From IMG/VR virus record IMGVR_UViG_3300008450_000604, positions 1 through 20,436 of that record: 20,436 nt of DNA, one strand, 5' to 3'. The DNA is from a virus. The notes beneath the pieces are model-generated. The model was given only the letters and a program-made list of their open reading frames with translations, searched no databases and had not been told where the DNA came from. This document shows positions 8,188-15,676 of this stretch, in pieces. Each line of letters opens with the position of its first letter. Within the stretch, counting starts at the first letter, position 1. The position numbers were made by a program, and so were the translations under genes.

Positions 8188-8636
8188 GGGACAGCCTTCC
8201 ACTGCCACCGGGCAGTGAGCACACAGACCCCGGCACCCGACGGCAGGCCGAGATCGGCAGCCGACGTGGGCAGGGTGATCGAAGAGACGTGGCAGTCGCG
8301 GACGATGGCGCCCAGCGTGCGGTTCGCGAGGAAGTGCGTCCGGAGGGTCTGCCACAGGTCGAGGATCGCGGCGTCGCGGGCCCGGGGGGTGTCGGCGGTC
8401 GCGGGGGCGTAGATCCTGACCTCGCACGGGAGGTCGACCAAGTCGCTGCGCAGGTTGCCGCCCTCGACGGCCAAGCGGCCCTCGACCGGGCGCCACTGGA
8501 CCAGCTTGCCGCTCGGAACGGTGTTGCCCGCCCCGATGCCATAGATCACCGTCGCCGCGGACAGACCGGTCACGCCCTCCAGAGCGGACTGGATGGCCGC
8601 GAGGACGTCGGTGATCGTGGTGGCGGAGTCGCTCAT
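8184..8636 (-). CDS. tail terminator-like protein (150 aa)
   Basis: ATG at 8636 overlaps the stop of the gp10-like gene as ATGA, and the stop overlaps the next ATG identically. The protein opens with a helix (ITDVLAAIQSALEGVTG), followed by beta strands (LPCEVRIYAP), a second helix (ARDAAILDLWQTLRTHFLAN) and terminal strands (VCVLTARWQWKAV). This alpha/beta order is characteristic of lambda gpU/tail terminator-like proteins, which cap the tail tube and join it to the head. The place directly after the HK97 gp10-like gene and before the tube gene fits that role. Sequence similarity alone would not prove it. Confidence 0.72.
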   Translation of the reverse strand: MSDSATTITDVLAAIQSALEGVTGLSAATVIYGIGAGNTVPSGKLVQWRPVEGRLAVEGGNLRSDLVDLPCEVRIYAPATADTPRARDAAILDLWQTLRTHFLANRTLGAIVRDCHVSSITLPTSAADLGLPSGAGVCVLTARWQWKAVP

Positions 8637-9217
8637 CGGGCTGCGTCGATCTCGGTCTTGAGGTGTTTGGCGAACTGGGCAGGGAGTCGCCGGGCGGCCT
8701 CTTCTGCGCCGGGGCGGAGGAAGGGGCGGGCGGCGCGGGGGCGCAGGCTGCGCACCAGCTTATACCACGGGACGCCGCTTGCCTTGTGAATCAGGTATGC
8801 GCTCTGCCCGTCCTTTGACCGCTGGACGTAGAACAGGCCCGCGCCGGACTGCCGGATGGGGGTCGGGTAGCGGTCGACCCCGGCTTGCGTCTTGGCCGGC
8901 CCCAAAGGGATGCGGAAGAACTGCGCGTTCTTCGGCTTTGCGGCGCCCTTGAAGCCGTACTCGATGACCCCGGCATAGACCACATCGGCCGCGCCCTCGA
9001 CGCGCCCGCCTGCCCTCACCACGGCCTCGGGGCCCTGCGCGCCCTGCCGGACGATGCCCGAGATCGACCGGCGCAGGTGGCCGCTGAGGACCGGCGCGCG
9101 GCCCTTGGCCTCGCCCTCGGCGATGAGGGCGGTGGCGGTGAGCGCCCGCCCCACGGCCCGTGCGACGCCGGTCTGGCCGACGGCGCGGAGCTTCGCGGCG
9201 AACTGCTCGGGGGTCAT
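8633..9217 (-). CDS. HK97 gp10-like neck/tail completion protein (194 aa)
   Basis: I chose ATG at 9217 because it forms the same TGATG overlap with the upstream stop as several other junctions here; a GTG one codon earlier (9220) is possible. The N-terminal helix (QFAAKLRAVG) and the signature GEAKGRAPVLSGHLRRSISG (about residues 34-53), then DVVYAGVIEYGFKG, match the HK97 gp10-like family, whose hallmark is a 'P-hydroxy-TG-L-R-S' turn followed by Y-A-x-x-x-E-x-G. The C-terminus ARPFLRPGAEEA is also typical. Such proteins sit at the head-tail interface. Residues 90-135 hold a longer insertion than usual. Confidence 0.88.
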   Translation of the reverse strand: MTPEQFAAKLRAVGQTGVARAVGRALTATALIAEGEAKGRAPVLSGHLRRSISGIVRQGAQGPEAVVRAGGRVEGAADVVYAGVIEYGFKGAAKPKNAQFFRIPLGPAKTQAGVDRYPTPIRQSGAGLFYVQRSKDGQSAYLIHKASGVPWYKLVRSLRPRAARPFLRPGAEEAARRLPAQFAKHLKTEIDAAR

Positions 9218-9813
9218 CACAGCACCGGGATGCGGTAGGGGGCGAGCGCCTGCGCGACGGCGGCGGGGATGGTCTCGTCTCGGAGGCTGACGGAGACCCC
9301 ACCCTCGGACACCGACGACTGGCCCTGCGACCGGCGGAGGGTGAAGAGGTGCCGCGTCTGCATCGCGACGGCTTGCTCAAGGTCATCGGGCAGGGTCGAC
9401 CACCCCGCGGTGACGCTGGCCTTGATGCCCCGGCGCTCCAAGGTCAGGGCGGGGGCGGAGGGCAGCAGGTCGAAAGCGCACATCAGCGCGTCGGTCTCGT
9501 AGGTCGCGCTGTCGACGAGGGTATCGGACCCGAAGGCGCGCAGCGGGTCGCTGTAGAGCGACGTCCACGCGGTGACGTTGTGCACGCGCAGCAGGACGCG
9601 CCGGCCGTCGGCGCTGACGTGGAGGTCAGGTTCGCGGAGGACGTAGGCGGTCGACCCGAGCGTGTAGGCGCCCGACGAAGCCCGCGCCATGCCGCACCAC
9701 TGCGCGATCTGCGCGTCGGCGGCGTCGATCAGGGCCTCGATGGTGGCGTCCTCACCCGTGCCGGTGATCTCCGGCATCAGGGTGCGCACGCGCGCTGCGG
9801 TGATCACAGGCAT
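9217..9813 (-). CDS. head-tail connector/adaptor protein (198 aa)
   Basis: ATG at 9813 overlaps the upstream stop (TGATG). The N-terminal helical part (RVRTLMPEITGTGEDATIEA, then LIDAADAQIAQWCG) is the usual opening of gp6-like head-tail connectors, in which a short helix bundle binds below the portal. A central beta-rich insertion follows (YVLREPDLHVSADGRRVLLR). The C-terminal part, VTAGWSTLPDDLEQAVAMQT then RHLFTLRRSQG, is the family hallmark: a strand, then a helix starting at P-x-D-L-x-x-A. It forms a ring joining portal and tail. The assignment is well supported by both pattern and gene order. Confidence 0.86.
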   Translation of the reverse strand: MPVITAARVRTLMPEITGTGEDATIEALIDAADAQIAQWCGMARASSGAYTLGSTAYVLREPDLHVSADGRRVLLRVHNVTAWTSLYSDPLRAFGSDTLVDSATYETDALMCAFDLLPSAPALTLERRGIKASVTAGWSTLPDDLEQAVAMQTRHLFTLRRSQGQSSVSEGGVSVSLRDETIPAAVAQALAPYRIPVL

Positions 9814-10082
9814 CAGCGGCCCCCGGTGAGGTCAGGGTCGGTCGGCTCGGCGGGTGGGTCGTCGTCGTCGCCCGGCCCTGCCTGCGCGCCGGGGGCGGTG
9901 ACCATCCGGCGCGTCAGGTAGGGGAGCCCTCCCACGGCCCGGCCTGTGGCAGCGTAGGCGCGCGGGAGGGCGGCGGCGAGCGCAGGGCCGGCCAGCGGCG
10001 CGGGCGCGGCACTGGGGGCGTCCTGCGGGGGCACAGCGGGCGCCCCGGCCGCGGCGGGGGCTGCGGTCGGGGCGGCGGGCAT
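9813..10082 (-). CDS. small Ala/Pro-rich protein of unknown function (89 aa)
   Basis: ATG at 10082 and the stop at 9813 both sit in TGATG overlaps with neighbours, so the gene fits the operon precisely. The first 40 residues are almost entirely Ala and Pro. A short hydrophobic/basic patch follows (GGLPYLTRRMV), and the end is acidic (GDDDDPPAEPTDPDL). There is no recognisable domain, and it is probably disordered. It could be a capsid-associated or assembly peptide linking decoration and connector genes, or a fast-evolving linker gene. The neat overlaps are the main evidence that it is real. Confidence 0.6.
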   Translation of the reverse strand: MPAAPTAAPAAAGAPAVPPQDAPSAAPAPLAGPALAAALPRAYAATGRAVGGLPYLTRRMVTAPGAQAGPGDDDDPPAEPTDPDLTGGR

Positions 10083-10477
10083 CAGGAGCGGATCTCGGTG
10101 CAGGAGAAGCTCACGAGGCCCGAGAGGACCGCGCCGGTGTTCGCGAAGGTCTTCGCGACGCTGACGGTCTCCAGCGGGCTGACCTCAAGGTCAGTACCCG
10201 AGCCGGTGAGCGTCAGGCTGTAGACCGTGCCGGCGACGAGGTTGCCCTGGGCGACGTTGGTGGTCAGGGTGGCGATGGTGGTATCGCCGGCCTTGATCGT
10301 CAGCGTGCCGGTGTTGCTGGCGTCAGCCGTGACCGCGGTGTCAGGCACAAAGGTGACGCGCTCGATCAGGAGCTTGACGGGCAGGGTGTTGACGCCGTAG
10401 CGGGCGACTTCGTTGGCACCGGCCGCGGCGCTGCCGATCTTCGGGCAGTCAATCTGGTGGTAGACGGGGGCGGACAT
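10082..10477 (-). CDS. probable capsid decoration/head stabilising protein (131 aa)
   Basis: ATG at 10477 follows a GAGGTGA Shine-Dalgarno. The gene lies directly after the major capsid gene, the usual place for a cement or decoration protein. The sequence is a compact beta sandwich by pattern: VKLLIERVTFVPDTAVTAD, GTLTIKAGDTTIATLTTN, VYSLTLTGSGTDLEVSPLET and a final VLSGLVSFSCTEI. The RVTFVPDTAVTADASNTGTL stretch resembles a motif seen in head decoration proteins of actinophages ('VTYVPDAA-x-x-x-A-x-T'). That resemblance is from memory. Role: binding the outside of the assembled shell. A tail or head-fibre protein is the main alternative. Confidence 0.72.
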   Translation of the reverse strand: MSAPVYHQIDCPKIGSAAAGANEVARYGVNTLPVKLLIERVTFVPDTAVTADASNTGTLTIKAGDTTIATLTTNVAQGNLVAGTVYSLTLTGSGTDLEVSPLETVSVAKTFANTGAVLSGLVSFSCTEIRS

Positions 10478-10512
10478 TGGTCACCTCGGAAGGGGAGAGA
10501 GGGGCGCACCGG

Positions 10513-10546
10513 CTGCCGGCGGGACGGGTGAGCGCCCCGCCGGCAG
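10513..10546 (-). terminator. strong GC-rich hairpin after the major capsid gene
   Basis: CTGCCGGCGGG (10513-10523) is repeated exactly inverted as CCCGCCGGCAG (10536-10546), a perfect 11-bp stem with a 12-nt loop. It begins 11 nt after the capsid stop. No T tract follows, so it is not a standard intrinsic terminator. A 3'-end stabiliser, attenuator or partial terminator between capsid and decoration genes is the likely role. Confidence 0.5.
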
Positions 10547-10557
10547 GGTTGGGGTCA

Positions 10558-12171
10558 TCAGGTGGCGTCGTAGCCGACCACGACGTTGACCGTGCTGGCG
10601 CTGGTCAGCGCGGTGCTGTGGTCGGGGCTCTCGAAGGCGTACCGACCGCTGGCGACGAGCGTGGTGGTGTTGTTCAGGATGTTGGTGTCGCTCTCCAGGG
10701 TCAGGCCCTTGCGGGTGCCGAGGATGAAGCGGTCCAGGTCAGCCATCACGATCGACTGCTTGGTGTTGTTGCCGGCGGTCGCCGAGTGCAGGCCGTCGGT
10801 GTGGAACGCGCCGGTCTCGGCGCCGGTGCGGCCCAGCGGCCAGGACCGGATCACGGGCTTGCCGCCGATGGCGAGGACCTGACCGGTCAGGATCGTCGCG
10901 GCCGGGCCGAACTTCTCCAGGCTGACAACCTCGGTGATCGTGCTGAAGCGGTTCAGGATGTTCTCGAACGACGCGAAGATCGCGACGCGGCTGTTGTTCT
11001 GGCCCACGCCGCCGCTCATCTTGGCGTGCATGCCCTGGATCTTGGCGAAGGTGTACGACGAGGCCATGTCGTACTTCGCGGTCGCGCCGATGTCGAAGGC
11101 GCGGGCGCGGAGGCCCAGGAACGCGCGACGGTGGTCGAGGCTGCCGCCGACGTTGGAGCCGCCGGACGGGGCGGTGACCGGGAACACGCCCTCAGGGGCC
11201 CATGCGGCGAGGCTGTCCTGATGGGTGGCGTTGGTGTCACCGTTCAGGATCGCGTCAAAGAGGGCGAGGGCGGCACCCTCGGCCATCTGCGCGCGAAGCT
11301 CGGGCAGGAAGGTGATGATCGCGTCAGCGTCGGCGTTGCGGTCGAACTGCACCGCGCAGGCCATGTCCTTGACGTTGTAGCTCAGGGCGCCGGTGCCCAT
11401 CGCGGAGAGCAGGAAGTCGGCGGCGGCGCTGGCCGTCGCGGCGCCCTGCAGGAAGGGCCGGGGGCGGGCGGTGCCGAGCGGGCTCTTCATGTTGCGGTCG
11501 GTGATGCTCTTCTGGACGAAGAGGCCGACCGGGCTGTCCATGATCGCGGCGGCGGCGACGCGGAGCATCTCGGGCGCGAGGACCTCGCCAGGGATGAGGT
11601 CGCTGCCGTTGCCGGACGAGACGCCGAAGACGCGCTTGATCACGCTGTCGCGGTCGGGCGCGAGGCCCATCCGGTACACGCGGTCAGCGATGCGGGCGAC
11701 GATCTCGGGGTTGTGCTCACGGTAGGCGCGGAGCAGCTCGCCGCTCGACATGCGGCCGGTGTTGAAGCCCTTGCAGGCGAGGCGGACGAGGCCGGCTTCC
11801 CAGAGGTTCTTGGCCTCAAGGTGACCGTCGCCGAAGGTGCGGGTCGAGGTCAGGAGGCCGTCGCTGACCTCCTTGTGGACCTGCCCCTCGACGGTGTAGG
11901 AGCGCGACACCGGGAACAGCGCCAGCTCTTCGTTCTTGCCGAACTCGCGGGCGATGCTCGCGGCGGGGCCGTCCATCGTGACGGTCTGGGCAGCGTTCAG
12001 GGCCTTGACGCTGGCGATCTCGGCTTCGAGCTTGTTGACAGCGTCGGCGCGGCGCTCGTTCTCAAGCTTCTGGGCGGCGATGTCAGCGCTGATCGGAGCC
12101 ATCGCGCGGGTGATGCTCTCACCAACGAGAGCGGAGAGCTTGCCTTCAAGCTCGGGGAGGTTTGCGGCCAT
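10558..12171 (-). CDS. major capsid protein, HK97 fold (537 aa)
   Basis: ATG at 12171 has a textbook AAAGGAGG (12177-12184) five nt upstream. Residues 1-65 form a strongly charged heptad-like helix (AAQKLENERRADAVNKLEAE), typical of the N-terminal delta/scaffold domain that HK97-type protease removes. The mature part includes LIPGEVLAPEMLRVAAAAIM, FLQGAATASAAADF, the spine-helix region LPELRAQMAEGAALALFDAI followed by LNGDTN, and a C-terminal DRFILGTRKGLTLESDT near the P-domain end. The gene directly follows the prohead protease, and no separate scaffold gene is present, consistent with a fused delta domain. At 537 residues it is longer than HK97 gp5 (385), so inserted domains are likely. Confidence 0.92.
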   Translation of the reverse strand: MAANLPELEGKLSALVGESITRAMAPISADIAAQKLENERRADAVNKLEAEIASVKALNAAQTVTMDGPAASIAREFGKNEELALFPVSRSYTVEGQVHKEVSDGLLTSTRTFGDGHLEAKNLWEAGLVRLACKGFNTGRMSSGELLRAYREHNPEIVARIADRVYRMGLAPDRDSVIKRVFGVSSGNGSDLIPGEVLAPEMLRVAAAAIMDSPVGLFVQKSITDRNMKSPLGTARPRPFLQGAATASAAADFLLSAMGTGALSYNVKDMACAVQFDRNADADAIITFLPELRAQMAEGAALALFDAILNGDTNATHQDSLAAWAPEGVFPVTAPSGGSNVGGSLDHRRAFLGLRARAFDIGATAKYDMASSYTFAKIQGMHAKMSGGVGQNNSRVAIFASFENILNRFSTITEVVSLEKFGPAATILTGQVLAIGGKPVIRSWPLGRTGAETGAFHTDGLHSATAGNNTKQSIVMADLDRFILGTRKGLTLESDTNILNNTTTLVASGRYAFESPDHSTALTSASTVNVVVGYDAT

Positions 12172-12176
12172 CGTGG

Positions 12177-12184
12177 CCTCCTTT
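12177..12184 (-). promoter_or_regulatory. ribosome binding site of the major capsid gene
   Basis: AAAGGAGG lies five nt before the ATG, the strongest site in the late operon apart from that of the HTH gene at the right. It fits the need for very high capsid expression. Confidence 0.8.
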
Positions 12185-12225
12185 GGGTGGGATGACCGGG
12201 AGGGCCGCCCGGCGCGGAGAGAGAG

Positions 12226-12960
12226 TCAGGAAACGGTGATCGGGAACAGTCCGGTCAGGGCGCGGGCGAAAGCATCAAGATCGAAGTCCGGCCCGTCATC
12301 GGGCGGCGGGGCGGACTTGCCCTCGGCGACGGGCGCGGGCTCGGGAGCCAGGGCGGCGGCCTTGCCCTCCATCGTCGCCTCGGGGTGCATCGGCACGCCG
12401 ACGATAGAGCACTCCAGCAGGTTGTTCTCGCTGAAGACGTACCCGCGTTCGGCATACAAGGGGTGGTCGGTCGGGTACTTGCTCCGGTCGGTGGCCTTGC
12501 CCGGGATGAAACCGACAGAGGCGGCCCGCAGCGTCTTTTCGTCGAGCATGGCCCGGATGGTGCGGCCTTCGTCGCTCGCATCGGTGGGCACGAAGTCGCC
12601 CTTGAGCACGCCGCCTTCGACGCGGACGCGCTCCCAGCGACCGACCGGGAGGCCCCAGGACCGGTGATTGAAGAACGCGACAGGGTTCGCGGCGAAGCGG
12701 TCGAGCTTCCAAGACTGCTCGACCACGTCATCGGCGCCGTCCGGGGTGCCCACCGACATCACGAAGGGGTATCGGCCGGGCTCGCGGGCCGGCTTGCCTT
12801 CGCCCTCTTCGTCGGCCTCCATCCCAAGCAGCGCCCGATAGACCGCGGCGGGCGGGGTCTCTCCAGGCAGCAGCGCGCCGGCGGCCTTGCGCCCCGCATA
12901 GTCGCGGGTCACAGCCTCGGGCGTGGCACAGACGGGGGCGACGATGGTCGGGATGGTCAT
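12226..12960 (-). CDS. HK97-type prohead maturation protease (244 aa)
   Basis: ATG at 12960 is 2 nt after the MuF gene's stop, with GAGG in the coupled end of that gene as Shine-Dalgarno. Family S78 blocks are present in order: VAFFNHRSWGLPVGRW with the candidate catalytic H99, GDFVPTDASDEGRTIRAML, the serine block LRAASVGFIPG with S148, and LLECSIVGVPMHPEA with E183 as the probable third conserved acid. The last 50 residues are Ala/Pro/Asp-rich and probably self-cleaved or disordered. The enzyme cleaves the delta domain of the capsid protein and other head proteins inside the prohead before DNA packaging. Its place directly before the capsid gene is canonical. Confidence 0.93.
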   Translation of the reverse strand: MTIPTIVAPVCATPEAVTRDYAGRKAAGALLPGETPPAAVYRALLGMEADEEGEGKPAREPGRYPFVMSVGTPDGADDVVEQSWKLDRFAANPVAFFNHRSWGLPVGRWERVRVEGGVLKGDFVPTDASDEGRTIRAMLDEKTLRAASVGFIPGKATDRSKYPTDHPLYAERGYVFSENNLLECSIVGVPMHPEATMEGKAAALAPEPAPVAEGKSAPPPDDGPDFDLDAFARALTGLFPITVS

Positions 12961-12962
12961 GG

Positions 12963-14162
12963 TCAGTCCTCGATCACAGGGCGGGTAGAGCAGCGGCAGT
13001 TGATGTCCTGCCTTGCAATATTGAACCCGCCGGGGGCTGGGGCGGACGCGCCCACGTCTTCGCCGGACGGTATCACAAACATACCCCCGGGTGCAACTTT
13101 TTGACCGTGGCAGCGGCGATGGGAGCGGTCGGGCTCAAGGACCCGTGGCGCGCGCAGCCATTCGATCTGCACGTCGACGCCCAAGTTGGCGGCGTCGCTG
13201 TAGGCGAGGAGGCTGCCGGCGTTCAGGGCGCGGGCAGACTCGGTCCGGGCGATGGTCAAGGCTCGCGCCGGCGAGAAGGCTTGGGAGGACCGGATGCGCT
13301 CTTGGATCTGCGACAGGCTCTCACCGGCTTGGATGCCGGCATAGACCTCCGCCTCGATCTGCCGCTTGGTGGTCTCGCTGACGCGGGTCACTTGCTCCGC
13401 GAGCAGCTTCTGTGCCGGGCTCAGGGTCGGGTCATAGGTGATGCCGCCGAGCCAATCGCGGAAGAGCCCCCATCCGATCTGGACGACGCTCTCGACGATG
13501 CCGGCGACCGCTTCGGCGAGGATGATGGCCTCGCGCGCTGCCGTGAAGAGCCCGAGCACGTCGTCGATCAGGATGACGCGCTGGACTCTCGGGGCGCCGG
13601 GGGTGAGCGGCAGCATGCGCGACTGGACACCCCGGGCGGCGTCGATGTCGGCGAGGCGGGCGATGATGCGGTCCCGCTGGGCGGTCAAGGCTTTGGACCA
13701 TGCCCGCGCCATGACGGCCTCGGATGACCGCAGGGCCGACCGGAAGAGGCGCTGTGCCTGCCGGGCGGACGGGGACCGGGACCGGCGCGCGGCGCGGGTG
13801 ACGATGCCCCGGCGCAGGCGGAGGGTGCGGCGCTTGGGCGCCTTGATCTTGTCTCGGCGGACGCGGGCCCAGTCCCGCCCGGCATCGCCACCCCAGAGGA
13901 GCCATGCGATCCAGCCGGCGGACGGGTCGGTCTCGCTCTCCCAGCCGGGCGCCTGCGCGTCGACGGCGTGGCGCGAGAAGTATGAGTGCATCCGCAGGAT
14001 CGTCGACTCGCTCAGCGTGACCCGGTTCTGCAGGTCGCGGGCGCGCGCGACACCGACCGCCGTGCCGCCCCTCCCGTGCTCGGCGCGCAGGCGGAGCCCC
14101 TTGCGGGCCGCGGCGGCCATCGCTCGGGTCGGCTTGCGCTCGGCGTCGGTGAGACGGGGCAC
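12963..14162 (-). CDS. MuF/SPP1 gp7-like head morphogenesis protein with extra N-terminal module (399 aa)
   Basis: GTG at 14162 overlaps the portal stop by one base (TAGTG) and has GGAGGAG just upstream. Residues about 250-391 form the MuF domain: TTKRQIEAEVYAGIQAGESL, RALTIARTESARALNAG, then CHGQKVAPGG and the closing INCRC with C361, C389 and C391. Residues 11-100 are a separate module (RGGTAVGVARARDL, RMHSYFSRHAVDA, AWLLWGGDAGRDWA) that I remember from other phage structural proteins but cannot name functionally. Residues 100-140 are extremely Arg/Lys-rich and might bind DNA. MuF proteins are minor head components, often ejected with DNA. Position between portal and protease fits. Confidence 0.88.
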   Translation of the reverse strand: MPRLTDAERKPTRAMAAAARKGLRLRAEHGRGGTAVGVARARDLQNRVTLSESTILRMHSYFSRHAVDAQAPGWESETDPSAGWIAWLLWGGDAGRDWARVRRDKIKAPKRRTLRLRRGIVTRAARRSRSPSARQAQRLFRSALRSSEAVMARAWSKALTAQRDRIIARLADIDAARGVQSRMLPLTPGAPRVQRVILIDDVLGLFTAAREAIILAEAVAGIVESVVQIGWGLFRDWLGGITYDPTLSPAQKLLAEQVTRVSETTKRQIEAEVYAGIQAGESLSQIQERIRSSQAFSPARALTIARTESARALNAGSLLAYSDAANLGVDVQIEWLRAPRVLEPDRSHRRCHGQKVAPGGMFVIPSGEDVGASAPAPGGFNIARQDINCRCSTRPVIED

Positions 14163-15640
14163 TACTCCTCCCCGGACAGGGCGGCGAGGTCGTCGCGAAC
14201 GGATGCGAGGGCGGCGAGGGCTTCGGCCTTGGCCTCGTCCGTGGCGTCGGGATCGGCGAGGACGTCAAGCGCATCGGTCATGTCGGCGACCATGCCCGGC
14301 ACGTCTTCGAGCGCGTCGGAGACGTCGGGCATGTCCTCGGGGTCATCGCTGTCGTCGTCTGGCGAGTCGTCGACCGGGGGCGGGGGCGGCGCGCCTGGGG
14401 TCGCGGTCTGCGTGACCGGGGCGGAGGTGAAGGCGCCGGGGGGCAGGTCATCCCAACCCTCGTAGGCGTAGGCGACGGCCGCATCCATGCCGTTCGCGAT
14501 GTGGGCGGTGATCCGGTCGAGCGTGGCCTTCATCGCGCCCTGCAGCGCAGGCACGCCGCTGAAGTCGTGCTCGACGGTGATGCTGTCGTCGCGGTCGACG
14601 CTGCGGGCAAGGGCGGTCAGCGCTTCGTCGAACTCGGCGACGCGGCCCTGAAGCTGCGTCCAATAGGCGGTCATCTGCGTGTCCGACGTTGCCCAGGTGT
14701 TGGCGCCGTCCGCGCCGATGCGGACCGGGGGCACTGACAGCACGGCCAGCACGCTCTCGCGAATCCAGCGGCGCTGCTGCGGGGCCTCCATCTCGCGAGG
14801 GGCCCAGCCGAGGATCGACAGCTCTGCGTTAGCCTCGCCTGAGACGACGACCCCGCCGTCGTTGTCCACGAACAGACGCTTGAGCGCGTCGCGGATCGTC
14901 TCGACCTGTCGCGCGCTCCACGCCGACACGCCGTCGCCCTTGGGGCGGTAGATCGCGGCGGGGCGGCCGGCGGCGGCGGCTTTGGCTGCGCTTGCGGAGA
15001 GGGCCCTGTCGGCGAGCAGGTCGCTGTGGAGCACCTGCGTCGCGCCGAAGCCCGACAAGATCTCAGGCCCGTCTTGCCAGCCGAGGGCCAACATCGCGAT
15101 GACCTGATCGGGCCTGTACTGCTTGATCTGGTCGAGGCCGATGTCGTACCCGAGCGGCGTGCCGTCCGCCCCGGGCACCACGCGGACGCGGGCCGGGTGC
15201 GACCACCGGACGCCGACCGGGACGCCCCGAGCGGCGCCCCAGAGGACCACGCTGGCCGTCTTGCCGGCGAGGATCCGGTCGGTCATCACCTGCTTGCGCC
15301 ACGTCCGCTGCGACGGGAAGCCGGTGTTGGCGAGCATCCCGTGGACCCAGTGCTTGGGCACGGGTTCGCCGTTCCGCTTGACCACGATGGGCAAGCTCGC
15401 GAGGTCGTCGGTGATGGCCTCGGTGCATGCGTAGACATACGCATTGCCCTTGGCTGAGAGCGCGAGGGTCGGGCTGTAGACTGACTCAATCGGCGCGCCC
15501 GCGGCGTAGTCCCCGCCGGCGACGACTTCCTTCGGCTTCTCGACGGTCGACGTGAGGCCGAGCGCCCGAGCGACGGCGGCGACGGCCCGCCCGGTCAGGG
15601 TGGACGTGCGCAGGGCGAGGGGTGCGGGATCGGCGCTCAT
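14162..15640 (-). CDS. portal protein, HK97 type (492 aa)
   Basis: ATG at 15640 is used because the longer frame to 15892 is a shadow of the terminase gene. HK97-type portal landmarks are visible: ANAYVYACTEAITDDLASLP-like crown/wing entry (residues 65-84, starting KGNAYVYA), DRILAGKTASVVL (121-133), the clip/stem region WSARQVETIRDALKRL, and the closing ESVLAVLSVPPVRIGADGAN (295-314) followed by TQMTAYWTQLQ. It forms the dodecameric ring at one capsid vertex through which DNA enters and leaves. Residues 418-422 are polyproline, and 423-492 form an unusually acidic tail. The start has no convincing Shine-Dalgarno, and a promoter-like sequence lies just upstream. Confidence 0.93.
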   Translation of the reverse strand: MSADPAPLALRTSTLTGRAVAAVARALGLTSTVEKPKEVVAGGDYAAGAPIESVYSPTLALSAKGNAYVYACTEAITDDLASLPIVVKRNGEPVPKHWVHGMLANTGFPSQRTWRKQVMTDRILAGKTASVVLWGAARGVPVGVRWSHPARVRVVPGADGTPLGYDIGLDQIKQYRPDQVIAMLALGWQDGPEILSGFGATQVLHSDLLADRALSASAAKAAAAGRPAAIYRPKGDGVSAWSARQVETIRDALKRLFVDNDGGVVVSGEANAELSILGWAPREMEAPQQRRWIRESVLAVLSVPPVRIGADGANTWATSDTQMTAYWTQLQGRVAEFDEALTALARSVDRDDSITVEHDFSGVPALQGAMKATLDRITAHIANGMDAAVAYAYEGWDDLPPGAFTSAPVTQTATPGAPPPPPVDDSPDDDSDDPEDMPDVSDALEDVPGMVADMTDALDVLADPDATDEAKAEALAALASVRDDLAALSGEE

Positions 15641-15646
15641 GTGTGC

Positions 15647-15676
15647 AGCATAGCCCAGCGGCGTTGTCAAGGTCAA
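15647..15676 (-). promoter_or_regulatory. possible promoter giving leaderless portal mRNA
   Basis: TTGACC (15671-15676), an 18-nt spacer and TATGCT (15647-15652) resemble a sigma-70 promoter. The -10 box ends 6 nt before the portal ATG, so transcription would begin at or next to the start codon, and that start lacks a Shine-Dalgarno. The evidence is pattern only. Confidence 0.3.

Noticed and set aside
8188-8496. N-terminal extension of the DUF2341-like protein
   Set aside because: The sequence lies over the tail terminator gene and is Arg/Pro-rich. The ATGA overlap at 8184-8187 gives a natural start.
477-8789. Numerous plus-strand open frames across the tail region
   Set aside because: All lie over well-supported minus-strand genes, are Arg/Ala/Gly-rich and lack Shine-Dalgarno or family motifs.
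10477-12195. 572-aa open frame on the plus strand opposite the major capsid gene
   Set aside because: Its product is Gly/Arg/Val/Asp-rich with no domain. It mirrors the codon bias of a real minus-strand gene with a perfect ribosome binding site, and high GC makes such long antisense frames common.
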